DNA from: Nigrospora sphaerica
Taxonomy: Eukaryota; Ascomycota; Sordariomycetes; Amphisphaeriales; Apiosporaceae
Reading direction: 5' to 3'
Assembly: GCA_018287875.1 (NCBI GenBank)
Contig: JAGVVL010000001.1
Span: 4,774,001 to 4,838,000 of the forward strand
DNA: 64,000 nt
The translations under genes were made by a program, and so were the position numbers. The notes beneath the pieces are model-generated. The model was not told the origin of the DNA. It did no database searches and worked only from the letters and a program-made list of their open reading frames with translations. Below, piece by piece: positions 1-10,229 of this stretch (the first letter of the stretch is position 1; each line of letters begins with the position of its first letter).

Positions 1-140
1 AAGCCGTAGGCCTGCCTCTTGAACTCTGCAAGCTGGCCGCCAACCCAGACCCAAACCAAACCATCGACCGCCTCCTCCCTTCACTCGCCGCCATTCTTCT
101 CTCGCCGTCTCCCGCTCGCCTTCCCGCTTCCCCGTCGTCT

Positions 141-3100
141 TTAGGAGAGCGTTGGTGTGGGTTGTGATGCTGGTGGTTGGGGTGGGTGTGATGGGGTATC
201 GGGCCGAGGAGGGGCTTGTGTTGTGCTAGGCCGCGGCGTGGAAGCTTTGGGTGGCGATGACCCTGTGGCAGGCACAACAGGCTGGGAAGAGTCTACCTCT
301 GCCGTACTGGCCGCCGGGTCGCCTACCGGCTGTTGAGGGCTGGCCTGTCCCGCGTTGCTTGGGAGATAGCCCGCCGGCTGGGGAGCTTTAGGCGGCGAGG
401 GTCCTGGTGAAGACACAGCCTGCTGCGGAGCGCTCGTCTGTCCCGGACTCGCCGGTGGCTTGCTAGCTGGCCGGAGAGGGTTTTGCTGCGACGTGACGAC
501 AGGTGGCTGGCCGATCGGCGGCTGCGGTGCTTGGGGCAGCGAGGTTTCTACTGCGCGCAGAGCCGGTTGCGGGGGCTTGCCCTGCTCCATGCTCGACGGC
601 GGCTTGCCGGCCGTCGGGGGTGGATTGGCCTGCACCGTGCTACTTGGCGGGTTGTTGGCCTGCAGAGGAGGGTTGGGTTGCGACGTTGTAGCGGGTGACC
701 GGATGCTCGGCTGGGGAGCATTGACCTGCGTCGTACTATTCGGCGCATTGTTGGTCGGCTGTGGAGAACTATGTTGCACTGCGACGGCCGACGGCAGGCC
801 GGGCGGCAGGGGAGTATTTGCCTGCGCCGTGTTATTCGGCGGGTTGTTAACAGCAGAGCCCGCGGCCGGCGTCGGAGGCGAAATAGCACGTCTCTTCCAG
901 TCGCGCCCATCGGTGCCGCTTCCGTCAGTATTCTCCAGCGTTCGTTTTCGGCCCGTGATCTGCTCAATCGCCCCTGCGCTCGGAGTCGTTGTTGGCGTTG
1001 GCGCTGGGGCGGGACTGACGGGCTTCGCAGACCCAAGGCTGGCCACGCCAAGGTTGGCTGTCGCAGCACTGGGCGCCGTCGTGCTCGTCGCTGGGGCCGC
1101 TGCGGTTGTAGCTACCGGGACCGGTGCACGCGCAAGGGGGCCAGAGGGAGCATGCGAGGTCACCGTTTTGAGCGACGCGGCACCTGTTGGCGTCGTGGCG
1201 CTGGTAACCGCAGACAAAGCTGCAGGTGCAGTCGGTGCCGCCACTGCGCTGGATGAATTCTTGGCAGCCACCGACGGACGGGCAACCGATGTAGCGCCGG
1301 GACGAGCGAAACCGATGGGCGATGGCCGAGCCACTGATATGCCAGGCTTGCCGGGTGTTGCAATGGGCGGCCGGGGGGTCATGGCATTACCTGCCGCCGC
1401 TGGCGGGGGACTGTATTGGGACGCAGACGTGCGACGTACCATTGGCTGGCTACCGTCCACAGGGGGCGCCGGTGTGCCTGGCTGCGCGGCGACTGTAGAC
1501 GCAGAGGGGCCTTGATTGGCCGGGGTCTCATGGGCCGGCCGTGTAACTTGCGCTGCCGGCGAGGTTGAGTGCGGCGGCTTGCGCGCCTCGTTGATCATCT
1601 TGGTAACGCTCTGCACAATCAGTCGGTCGACATCCACCCAGCGCCCCGCTGGCTCGCTCGTGAGACCTTGCGCACGGTTGATGGCCGCATCCACTACGGC
1701 CTCGGCGTTGTCGATCTTCCTCTCGAGACCGGCGACCATGTTGTCCCGGAACACTTTGATCCTTTGCTTGAGCGCGTTGTCTATCGGAATGGGAGTCGTC
1801 GCCGACGGTACTGTCGTTTGCTGCGGGGCCGCCGGTACTGGAGTCGGCTGTTTGGCCGCCGACGATGCCGGCGTGGCCGGTGCGCCAGATGCTGGGGACG
1901 CAGATGCGGCAGAGCCTTGTTTGGCTTGCACCTCGCGTATTGTCCGCTGCAGAGCGTGGACTAGTGTAGTCACAATTTGCTCGAACGCTGGCAGCGACGC
2001 TGATGTATGCACTCCCAGGGCCCGGTTGATGGCCGTGTCAATGATCTGCGCGGCCTTTGCCGTGTCTGTGCTCTTGGATATGGCTGCAATCATATTGTTC
2101 TTCCACTCCGTAATGGCCCTCTCCACCTCGGGCGTCATGGGCACTGGGGCTACATTCCCGTTTGTGGCAGGAGGCCGGGATGGCTGCGGGTTCGGCATTG
2201 CGAACGGCGTGGCTTGTGACCCAGATGCAGCCGCCAGGCCACCCGCACTTGAGTCGGCATTGGCCGTATGCATCGTCGCCGGCGGTGGCGGCCGGGAATA
2301 GGGAGACCCGTAAGTGCCATGCTGTTGATGCTGTTGACCCGTGGGCTGCTGCCGCATCAACGCCGGGTTGTAACCCGTGGCTCCTTGAACGGAAGCAGGG
2401 GCATTGGACTGTGCTGGGTATGGCTGCTGGCCTGAAGACTGGGCCGGGGCTTGGGACTGGGCATGCGAATTGGTGGGGTGCGTCTGATTACTATGCGCCG
2501 GAGACGCCTGGTAGCCGGCATGGCCATGGGAACCGTTAGGGTAGGTTGCCCCTTGGAGCCCAGGTGCATAGTGCATTCCGCCTTGCTGCATATAGCCACC
2601 GCCGTGGTAATACGGTTGCTGATGTCCCATGTGGTGTGGAGGTATGGCCGGGGCGGCCCCGAGCTGGCGATCTGGCGAAACAGCCTTCCGCTTCTTGCCT
2701 GCGTCGAGTTCCACGCCGGGTACGCGAGACCACAAGCCCGTCTGGTCGTCTTTCTTGAACGCCTCGTTCCCAATCAAGTTGTGGCGAACCGAACTCTCCC
2801 AGCCTTTGGTCTCGGCGTGAAAATAAAACCACGGATACCGGGCCGTTATTCTCTTGTAGATCTGCTTCAAGGTCAAGCCATCGGGAGGACCATTCGTGAG
2901 GGCCTCATCGATCAGCACGCCGTAGTTTTTGCTAGGCTTCTGCAGCTGCTCGTCGGTGAAGTCGGCCCGGTTCAGTTCCAAGGGTGGTGATTTAGGTCGC
3001 ACCTTCTTGTCCTTCTTTTCTTTCCGTTTTTCGGCGTCAGAGCCCTCTTCCCCGTCTTCCTTCTTGCGCTTGTTGTACTTTCTCTTCTCGGGCCTTTCGC

Positions 3101-5552
3101 CGTTCTCGGGCAAGGGGTTCTTTCGTGGCCGGCCGACTGGCCGTTTGATCCTCTCTCCTTGCGGTTGGTCCAGCGGGAGCGTCTTTTTGGACTCCTCCAA
3201 CATCTGCTTCTTAATCAGACGCCGCTCTCGCTTTGACATGATTCCGTCCTTGGGCGGTCGTCCGGGGCCACGGCGTTTGGGCAACTGAGGAATCATCATT
3301 TCAGGCGGCAAGCTGAGGTCTATGCCATGGTCCAAGGTATGTGGCAATTCGGGCCGGGCCATGGGGGCTTCCATCGAGGCTTCCAGCGAAGCCTCCAAGG
3401 AGGCATCCATCCCCGTATTCATTTGGGCCTCCATGGTGGCCTCCATGGTGGCATCCAATGTAGCGTTCATCGTGGCCTCTAACGACGGTTCAATGGGGGC
3501 CTCCATATCGAAATCCATTGTCGCCTCGGCAGACGGCAAGACGACGTCGCCGTGGTGTTCGGGAAGAGCGATGTCATGACTGGCTTCCAGTGCCGTGACG
3601 TCGGGGAGTTCTTCCACTCCATGCTCAGATATCGGCGGCGGGGTCGGAACATTTTCTAGTTCGGAGAGTTCATCGCTGGTATCGTGGAACTTTTCGTGAT
3701 CAGAATGTTCAAAATCAAAACTCATCTCTTTGCCGCCGATGGAGTAATGTTTGCTGGACGTTTCTTCCTCTTGGCATTCCTCCCCTCCGGTCTTGCCGAG
3801 TTCTACACCGTTGATGACGAAGTGGAACGCGACATCTTTGATCTGGAAACGGTCTCCGCTCCGGATCGTGAAGGGCTCGTCCTCCCCGTAAAAAACATCT
3901 TCGCAGAAGAAACCGTTCCTGTGCAGCGAAATGGCCTCGAATACCCCTCTCTTCTCGTTGAATTGGATCTTCAGATGCTTCCTCGAGATGGCACGCGTTT
4001 TGCTGGCGATATTGGGGCCCGGCGAGTGGATTCCGACAAAGGGTATGTGCGAGACGGACGGCTGCAAGGTGCCGAGGTCGACTGCTGCGGCCCCCTCGGT
4101 ATGCGAAACGTACTGTCGGTTCGACTTGGCCGTCTCCCCTTGTTCGTCATCACAGCCGCCATGCTGAGAGGCACCGCCGGAACTCGGCCTTGTGCGCCTC
4201 GCGCGGCGGGTCGTCCCCTTCTCGCCGTCCTCGCCGTCCGACTCGGGTCCCAGCATGCCTCCCTCCTCGCTGACATAGGACTTACTAAACTTCCCCCGGT
4301 CTTTCCCTATGGGCGTAGGCGGCGGGATGCCATGACGTTGGTTCTCCTCAACTTTCCGACGGTACCTCTCCTCCCGGTGGTCGTCCCGCCGCGCCTGCTC
4401 CATTGCCCTCTGGTCTCGGCCGATAATGACGGCATACGTGGTCATTTGGAAGACGCTGTCGGCAAACTCGATCCGGGCAAAGGACTCCAGTTTCTGACTG
4501 GCACCGGCGCTGACACTGGCAGATGCGGCATCGGCATTCGCCGTCATGGCATCGCTGTCCTGGGCGAAGGAAGCTTGGAGGGAAATATCGGAAGGGGCGA
4601 CAGCCATGGGGTAGTCGCCGGGAAGGGAGACGGGGTTCCCCTGCGCCGTAGAGAGCAGGTAGGCACTGGGCTCCACGCTATTGATGGAGGCATGACGCGA
4701 CATCATGCGCTGGCTGGCCTGGGGCTGTGAAGAGTAGGCGTCGTCATCGGTTGTCGCGACGGCGGCACGCCCTCTGTCTTGCGCCTGGCTGTCCTGAAGA
4801 TGGGGGGGCATGCCGAGAGCCTCGAGGCGGCCGAGGCCCATAGCAAGGCCGGATTTGATTGTTTCCATATCGTCCAGGGGCAGCGGCGGGGCGGTCGACG
4901 TTGAGGCAGCGGCCAGGTCGTGGGGGGTCTCGGACAGCTTCGGCAGATCGTCTTCCCCAGCATGGTCCCCGTTGGTGCTGCGGAGGGCGGGCGTGATGGC
5001 GGGTGTGGATAGTGGAGAGACGGTGGGGGGGGAAGGCATAAAATGCTCGTTCAACTGAGGCAAGTGCAGCTCGTAGGGAAGGGGTTGCTGATGCGGTTGC
5101 TGCTGTAGCTGTTCTTGGTCGTGGTGGTGCTGTTCTTGTGATAGCTGTGGTGAGTGTGGCGGTGGTAATAGTGGTGGGGGCGGCGACTGTGACTGCGACA
5201 GCAAGGCAGGCAATTGCGCCTGTGGTTGCATTGGGGACTGCAAAGGTGACTGCGGCTGTCGCGCCGGACCCGGCGCATGGTTTCCTCCGCCGAATGGGTC
5301 GTGAAGGGCCGGCGCCGGCGCGCCATGGCCGGAAGGGTGGGCCGGACCCGTGGCAGTGCCAGTGCCAGTGCCAGAAGCAGAGGTAGAGGAAGGCGGCGGC
5401 GGGGATGTCGTGGTGGCAGCAGCTGGTGCCGCAGACGCGCGAGGCGAGACGCTGCTCCCGCTCGCGGCAGCGGCGGCGGCGGCGGCGGCGGCAGCAGCAG
5501 CAGCGGCAGCGGCGGCGGCAGCGGCGGCAGCCGGAGCATCAGACGAAGTCAT
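141..5552 (-). CDS. fhl1: Fhl1-like forkhead/FHA transcription factor
   Basis: Single-exon gene of 1803 residues. The open frame reaches 5645, but its first true ATG is at 5552. In order: a run of 23 alanines just after the start; a proline/glutamine-rich region; an FHA domain (about 355-585) whose first strands (to GRDQR, about 378) are separated from the SRKHLKIQF core (about 521-531) by a charged insertion; Met-Glu-Ala tetrapeptide repeats (about 675-730); two AT-hook cores (RGPGRPPK about 758-767, RPVGRPRK about 802); lysine-rich segments; and a forkhead domain (about 870-950) with SSVRHNL in the recognition helix. The rest is low-complexity P/A/S/T. FHA plus forkhead in this order is the Fhl1 family, known in yeast as a regulator of ribosomal-protein genes; that role here is inferred. 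It is divergent from the bHLH gene to its right. Family call is firm; the absence of introns over 5.4 kb is unusual but nothing contradicts it. Confidence 0.88.
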   Translation of the reverse strand: MTSSDAPAAAAAAAAAAAAAAAAAAAAAAASGSSVSPRASAAPAAATTTSPPPPSSTSASGTGTGTATGPAHPSGHGAPAPALHDPFGGGNHAPGPARQPQSPLQSPMQPQAQLPALLSQSQSPPPPLLPPPHSPQLSQEQHHHDQEQLQQQPHQQPLPYELHLPQLNEHFMPSPPTVSPLSTPAITPALRSTNGDHAGEDDLPKLSETPHDLAAASTSTAPPLPLDDMETIKSGLAMGLGRLEALGMPPHLQDSQAQDRGRAAVATTDDDAYSSQPQASQRMMSRHASINSVEPSAYLLSTAQGNPVSLPGDYPMAVAPSDISLQASFAQDSDAMTANADAASASVSAGASQKLESFARIEFADSVFQMTTYAVIIGRDQRAMEQARRDDHREERYRRKVEENQRHGIPPPTPIGKDRGKFSKSYVSEEGGMLGPESDGEDGEKGTTRRARRTRPSSGGASQHGGCDDEQGETAKSNRQYVSHTEGAAAVDLGTLQPSVSHIPFVGIHSPGPNIASKTRAISRKHLKIQFNEKRGVFEAISLHRNGFFCEDVFYGEDEPFTIRSGDRFQIKDVAFHFVINGVELGKTGGEECQEEETSSKHYSIGGKEMSFDFEHSDHEKFHDTSDELSELENVPTPPPISEHGVEELPDVTALEASHDIALPEHHGDVVLPSAEATMDFDMEAPIEPSLEATMNATLDATMEATMEAQMNTGMDASLEASLEASMEAPMARPELPHTLDHGIDLSLPPEMMIPQLPKRRGPGRPPKDGIMSKRERRLIKKQMLEESKKTLPLDQPQGERIKRPVGRPRKNPLPENGERPEKRKYNKRKKEDGEEGSDAEKRKEKKDKKVRPKSPPLELNRADFTDEQLQKPSKNYGVLIDEALTNGPPDGLTLKQIYKRITARYPWFYFHAETKGWESSVRHNLIGNEAFKKDDQTGLWSRVPGVELDAGKKRKAVSPDRQLGAAPAIPPHHMGHQQPYYHGGGYMQQGGMHYAPGLQGATYPNGSHGHAGYQASPAHSNQTHPTNSHAQSQAPAQSSGQQPYPAQSNAPASVQGATGYNPALMRQQPTGQQHQQHGTYGSPYSRPPPPATMHTANADSSAGGLAAASGSQATPFAMPNPQPSRPPATNGNVAPVPMTPEVERAITEWKNNMIAAISKSTDTAKAAQIIDTAINRALGVHTSASLPAFEQIVTTLVHALQRTIREVQAKQGSAASASPASGAPATPASSAAKQPTPVPAAPQQTTVPSATTPIPIDNALKQRIKVFRDNMVAGLERKIDNAEAVVDAAINRAQGLTSEPAGRWVDVDRLIVQSVTKMINEARKPPHSTSPAAQVTRPAHETPANQGPSASTVAAQPGTPAPPVDGSQPMVRRTSASQYSPPPAAAGNAMTPRPPIATPGKPGISVARPSPIGFARPGATSVARPSVAAKNSSSAVAAPTAPAALSAVTSATTPTGAASLKTVTSHAPSGPLARAPVPVATTAAAPATSTTAPSAATANLGVASLGSAKPVSPAPAPTPTTTPSAGAIEQITGRKRTLENTDGSGTDGRDWKRRAISPPTPAAGSAVNNPPNNTAQANTPLPPGLPSAVAVQHSSPQPTNNAPNSTTQVNAPQPSIRSPATTSQPNPPLQANNPPSSTVQANPPPTAGKPPSSMEQGKPPQPALRAVETSLPQAPQPPIGQPPVVTSQQNPLRPASKPPASPGQTSAPQQAVSSPGPSPPKAPQPAGYLPSNAGQASPQQPVGDPAASTAEVDSSQPVVPATGSSPPKASTPRPSTTQAPPRPDTPSHPPQPPASQPTPTLS
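3340..3540 (-). repeat. Imperfect EA(T/S)(M/L) tetrapeptide repeat in fhl1
   Basis: About a dozen imperfect 12-base units code a register of Glu-Ala-Thr/Ser-Met/Leu and Asp variants between the FHA and forkhead domains of Fhl1. On the plus strand the unit reads like tggcctccatgg. The segment is acidic and methionine-rich and probably arose by unequal exchange. Confidence 0.8.
5463..5531 (-). repeat. GCN codon repeat coding 23 alanines
   Basis: Uninterrupted GCC/GCT triplets code 23 consecutive alanines starting eight residues into Fhl1. Mixed codons argue against a very recent pure-triplet expansion. Confidence 0.9.
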
Positions 5553-8028
5553 CACTGTCGCTGCAGACAAGCTCGTTCGTCGTCGGCGTACCGGAATCGG
5601 GTCGGGTTGTTGGCGGTGTTGTCGACAAGCAAGTCGCGACAACAAAAAGATCGGATTCCCTTACAATGGTTGGGGAAAGACGCTCCAGTCTGCGACAGCC
5701 AGTCAAAAAATGTAGCGTTTCCTCCTGATTGGTCCAAAGGTACCCGTATGGATCAGTCACTCTGCCCATCCCGACGCTTAGACCAGCTACCCCACCGCAA
5801 GTGCGTGCGTGCGTGCCCAGCCAGTGCATCGAGCAAGTACAAAAGTACCTCGGCGCGCATGTGTGTGCATAAGAAGCAAGTACGCGAGACAGGATCCGTC
5901 GGCGGAATCTGGGACAATGGGCGGCCGCAGGATGTCCTTGACAACGAACGCGGGCTCCAGGAACCGGGCTCCCCAGTCTGGTAGTAGTGCGAAGGGCAGA
6001 TGGGCCCAAGTGGCCGTGAGATGTGGTATGGGATGGGTATGGAGGTGCTATGGATGGAGAGGGAGGGGGGGGTGGTGGTGCGGGAGGAGCGGCTCTATCT
6101 CCCGAGGGCGGGGAGGCTGTTTTTACTTTCGTATTACGCAGCTTGGTGGTCGGGCCACCTTCACCCAGGCAACCTTCAGTAGTCCGTAGCCTCTTCTTAG
6201 GTGGCTGTACTCGGCCAACAATCCCGTTGTTAGCTGTTGGGCTGTAGGTCGCCAGCCACCTGGAGGTCATCAGTCAGCTGTGGTGGTACCCGTATACCAC
6301 CTGCCTGTAATACTCCCTGGCGTGCGCTCCCATGGATGCTATGGGATATGAGTGTGCGGTCAGGCTTTGTTAACGTGTATGTACATTTCAATGCGGCCGT
6401 CTGCACCCCGGGGCTGCGCTTGCACAGGCTCTCTGCCTTGGTTCGGTGTTCTGTTGGCCAAGACACTGCGAACAGACTGCTGCGGCACAGCTGTTCTCCG
6501 CACGCATTTGCTACAGCCACCGTCTCCATCTCACGGGCAACGCTTAAACGCAGATGTGGCTGATCGTCTTCCAGCCAGAGTTGCATGTCTTGTCGGGGAA
6601 GATGCTTTGCGTCGGCTTAAAAGCCGGCGGGGCTAGCGAATACTGTAAAGACCTCGTCGCTTTAAATAGTGGTTGCCTCATTGCTTCCCATTCGTTTACT
6701 TACTCAATACACATTAAAGTCTCTTATCTGTTTCTACCCACCAGAATGTACATGCAGTTTGCCCTGTCGCATTTTTACAAACCCATTTATCCTTCGGACA
6801 TACCCATTTACCCTCCGGATGTACGTTGGTGGGTATCTGCCTACTCGCGATGGACCGCACCGTCAGATCTCCGTGGGTCCGGCTATTGACGCATTAATGA
6901 AGGAAAGGGCTTCTTCGGCAATGTCTGGAGTACCGTGTCCTTCGGTTCTCCCCCTTCCAGCAGATAGCCAGTGGCGATCTGATAGCATCCTGTTCTCTTT
7001 AAAAGGGAGAAGAACTCGACTCCCTGGCGTAGTAGTACGATACAAATCCCGGGGGGTGGGAAGGGAAGATTACGTCACGTTGGCCCACCGCATCGAGCCT
7101 CCCGACTTCCACCATAGTCGGGGCCCTGGGTGTATAGATGGATGGCACTCACCAAGAGGGGGGCGGCAGGCTTGTGACAACGATTGCAACTACTCACGTA
7201 CCTACAAGTGGTAGAACACATGCGTATTTGAGCAATCCGGGTTGGAGCCTGCATCAACAGCCTCCCACGTGCCCAGGCGGTCGAGTAGGGCAAAAAGCAG
7301 CGTCTGATGCCATGTAGCGGCATGCGAGCAATATCCATGCAGCGGGAAGATCGTCTCCTAAGGTCTGGACAAAAGACGCGGTCCACAATAAAGCCCGCCG
7401 TCGGGGCCAAGGCCATCCGTCGTTACTGTTCCCGTCGAGGATTCCTAACTTGATTCGCCAGGGGTTGGGCGCGTTCGCTGTGCCTCCCCGAACAGCAGAA
7501 AGCGGCCAACACCCCAGTTGGCAAACCCACGTGTGAAGCTGCAACTGTGTGATTGGTTCATAGTCGCGCCCCCCGACGACTCCCCCCATGTTAGTCAAAC
7601 GAAGCCTATTTGATAAAGGGACGTCCAGTCGATTGGTCGCGTGCTCAAGGGATGAGGCTCGCGCCGTCGGAGCTGGACCCTTCTGCCGCTCGTGTCCGAG
7701 TAGGTAGGGACCTGTGTCGCCTGGGAACAGGCCGAGTGATATACCGTCTCGCGTCGTCGAGTTCCGTCCGCCAGCGTTTCTTCTGTTCATCGCTGCCCTA
7801 CCCGGAGACAAGATAGCCAGACCTCCTCCTCCGTTACACTGGGACCATTGCCGTCCTTCCCTCTCCATCCGTCCTCTGTTGTCATCCGGTACGCCCTTCG
7901 GACCCCTGAACACTGACACCCCGTCATTCCGGGTACACGAAAACTTGTGCCCCCCGTCTTCGGTCGAGTCTCTTCCAACGTACTGGCTGTGAAATTCCGC
8001 GGGAGTCGCTCACCCAACTGGGCCAAAC
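5553..8028. promoter_or_regulatory. Divergent intergenic region between fhl1 and bHLH gene
   Basis: About 2.5 kb between two outward-reading genes, so it must hold both promoters and 5' leaders. Two perfect CACGTG E-boxes lie at 7266-7271 and 7528-7533. G-rich tracts occur near 6060-6085. Short open frames on both strands have no recognisable domains and look like chance. No start site can be fixed. Confidence 0.5.
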
Positions 8029-9264
8029 ATGCCACATCCTCCCATGCCACCCACCCCCGTCTCTTCCACCGAAATCAAGGGCCAGGATGGGACGCACCAA
8101 CTCTCCACGATGCAAATGTCGTTTGAGCTCCCCCCATCGGCCATGAGTAAAGAGCCGAAGTCGTCTCTCGCGCCGGAGACGCCGGCTCATAACACGCCCG
8201 CCAAGATGCCGTATCCAGTCCAGGCAAGCGAGATGGTCAAATCCCGAAGGCGTTCATCGGCGGCCCAGAAAGAAACCTTTGCCTTGCCGCCTCCCCCCAC
8301 GAGGTCTCGTAAAATCATCCAGATGAAGCCGCCGGCCGAAGAGAGAGCGCCCGAACCGTCCGCTGCTCCCAAGGGCGCTGCCGCAGCGGCGGCGGCGGCG
8401 GCGACGACGACGACGACGACAACGACGACGCCGCCCACAGCGGCCGCGAGCCCGGCTTCGTCGTCCAAAAAGAAACCACCCTCTGCCACGAGTGCTGCAG
8501 GGCGGAAGATGGCCAGGAAGACGGCCCACAGCTTAATCGAAAGGCGCCGCAGATCCAAGATGAACGAGGAGTTCGCAGTTCTGAAGGACATGATCCCCGC
8601 TTGCACAGGAGAGATGCACAAGCTCGCGATCCTTCAGGTACGTGGGGACCCGAGTGTATCCCCTGATCGGTTTCGCTATGGTTGTGAGGTCCTAACGCGG
8701 GCAACCCTTGTTGGCATCCAGGCATCGATAGAATATGTTCGCTACCTCGAGGACTGCGTCGCGAAACTCAAGGCACAGGCCGACGCCAATGCGTCCACGC
8801 CGACAGAATTTGCGTTATTGCCGCCCCCGGCCAGCCGCGCCAGCTACGACGAGGACGAGGCCGGCGATGTCGAAATGGCGGGTTCCGAGGCGCCGTCGCC
8901 GAGCTTTACCCCGTCCACGTCGCAGTCGCTGCGGCCGTCCGAGTCTCCGGCCCTGCTCGCCGAGGATACGCGCCACCGCCACAATTCGTACTCTTCCGTG
9001 TCCTCGGACCAGCACCGGTACAGCTACAGCGCGTCGTCACATCCGTCGCCGGCCTTTGGTCCCCAGCAACACTACCACGCCAACCCGGGTATCACATCGT
9101 CTTCCAGTTCGACCGTCACGAGCCCGGCGCTGCCACCACAGCGCGACTTGGACCAGGAAGCCTCGGCCGCTCTGTTAATGCTCAACACGGACCGTCGGGG
9201 CACCTACAAGAACAGCCTTTCGTCGGCAAGGGGTATGAGTGTGAAGGATCTCCTCAGCGCATAA
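8029..9264 (+). CDS. bHLH transcription factor, class B
   Basis: Two exons, 8029-8637 and 8722-9264, give 383 residues. The 84-base intron (8638-8721) starts GTACGT, has a CTAAC branch site at 8692-8696 and ends CAG. It is a multiple of three without a stop, so the frame reads straight through it. Splicing joins AILQ to ASIEYVRYLED and restores an uninterrupted basic helix-loop-helix (about 163-220). The basic region has His167, Glu171 and Arg175, the H/E/R signature of CACGTG-binding class B factors. An Ala then Thr homopolymer (codons near 8383-8430) precedes it; the C-terminal half is Ser/Pro-rich. It resembles fungal Esc1-like bHLH proteins, but I cannot name an orthologue. Start ATG at 8029 is the first in frame. 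Confidence 0.85.
   Translation: MPHPPMPPTPVSSTEIKGQDGTHQLSTMQMSFELPPSAMSKEPKSSLAPETPAHNTPAKMPYPVQASEMVKSRRRSSAAQKETFALPPPPTRSRKIIQMKPPAEERAPEPSAAPKGAAAAAAAAATTTTTTTTTPPTAAASPASSSKKKPPSATSAAGRKMARKTAHSLIERRRRSKMNEEFAVLKDMIPACTGEMHKLAILQVRGDPSVSPDRFRYGCEVLTRATLVGIQASIEYVRYLEDCVAKLKAQADANASTPTEFALLPPPASRASYDEDEAGDVEMAGSEAPSPSFTPSTSQSLRPSESPALLAEDTRHRHNSYSSVSSDQHRYSYSASSHPSPAFGPQQHYHANPGITSSSSSTVTSPALPPQRDLDQEASAALLMLNTDRRGTYKNSLSSARGMSVKDLLSA
8383..8431 (+). repeat. (GCG)n/(ACG)n triplet tract in bHLH gene
   Basis: Contiguous GCG then ACG triplets code runs of alanine and threonine upstream of the bHLH domain, a likely length-polymorphic microsatellite. Confidence 0.8.
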
Positions 9265-10229
9265 GGCTGGCCGGTTGCTAAAAGTTTTTCTATCGCGGAC
9301 AGGGGCGCCGGGTGGCCGCCCCTACCGCTGTCCTGTTGTCATTGTTTGGTTTCCAGCGCCTGGATCTGGTGTTTGGCGTTATCGGGTTTCTTCGCCCGGC
9401 GGGCGGGTGCGCCGTCGCGCTTGCTTCTGTGCATTCTTATCATGGGATTGCTATCATCAAGAATCGGTCGTCTTCTTGTTCTGGCGTTTTTATCTCGAGG
9501 CGGATGATCTGGAACGGGTGCTGGCAACAATATCGCGACACCCAACTCACCCACTGTAATATACCCCATACATGCTAGCCCAGTACCGTCTTGGCCTTAC
9601 GGATCTGGAATGTGCCTTGTGTCTGCAACGGGGCCCGTACCTTCACAAGTAAGCGAATATGTGCCTAGGCCCAAGAATCTATGGTTCATGGTCGCCGGTG
9701 GACAAAAGCGTAGATTCGGGCAGCAAGTATACCTTATTACCATCGTTCTCGCTATGTACTCATCTCTCACCCGGGCAAGTCCTTATTCGTCATTCCTTGG
9801 CCGGGTGTTCCATAAGGCTGTGGGCTGCTCCGTATGTAGACGCCGATTTAGGTATTGAAGTACCCCTCCAGCTCAAGGGGTAAAGGACAGCCGCCCGGTG
9901 TCGTCCTGGCGCCTCAAGTAGGGTAAAGAATGCTAACCGACAACCTAGCACCTGATTACCCACCTCTACAAAACACCAAGGCTGTCTGCATTTATAACAC
10001 GTCAGCATGTTTGTTGTCGCATTGGCATTTTTGGTCATGTCTGGTGCTGCACGGCGTGTAATTATATCCCGCCGTGCGAGTCTCCCTACTTTGGACGCCA
10101 GCGCAATGTAGTTAATCGTATTGGTCCATTCCTCAGTTTTCCCTGGCCCTGGTACTTCCGCTACTGGCTTCGCCTCTCCACGTCTGGTTGGCGGCGTCTC
10201 AAGAGTCGATCCGTCTGTGGCCCGGGAAA
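9265..10229. other. Convergent intergenic region
   Basis: The 3' ends of the bHLH gene and sld3 face each other across about 1 kb. No coding signal, RNA gene or clear repeat was seen; 3' untranslated regions and terminators are expected here. Confidence 0.5.

Noticed and set aside
460..2301. Plus-strand frames of 351 and 261 codons opposite fhl1
   Set aside because: Cys/Gly/Val-rich mirror translations of the Pro/Ala-rich Fhl1 tail.
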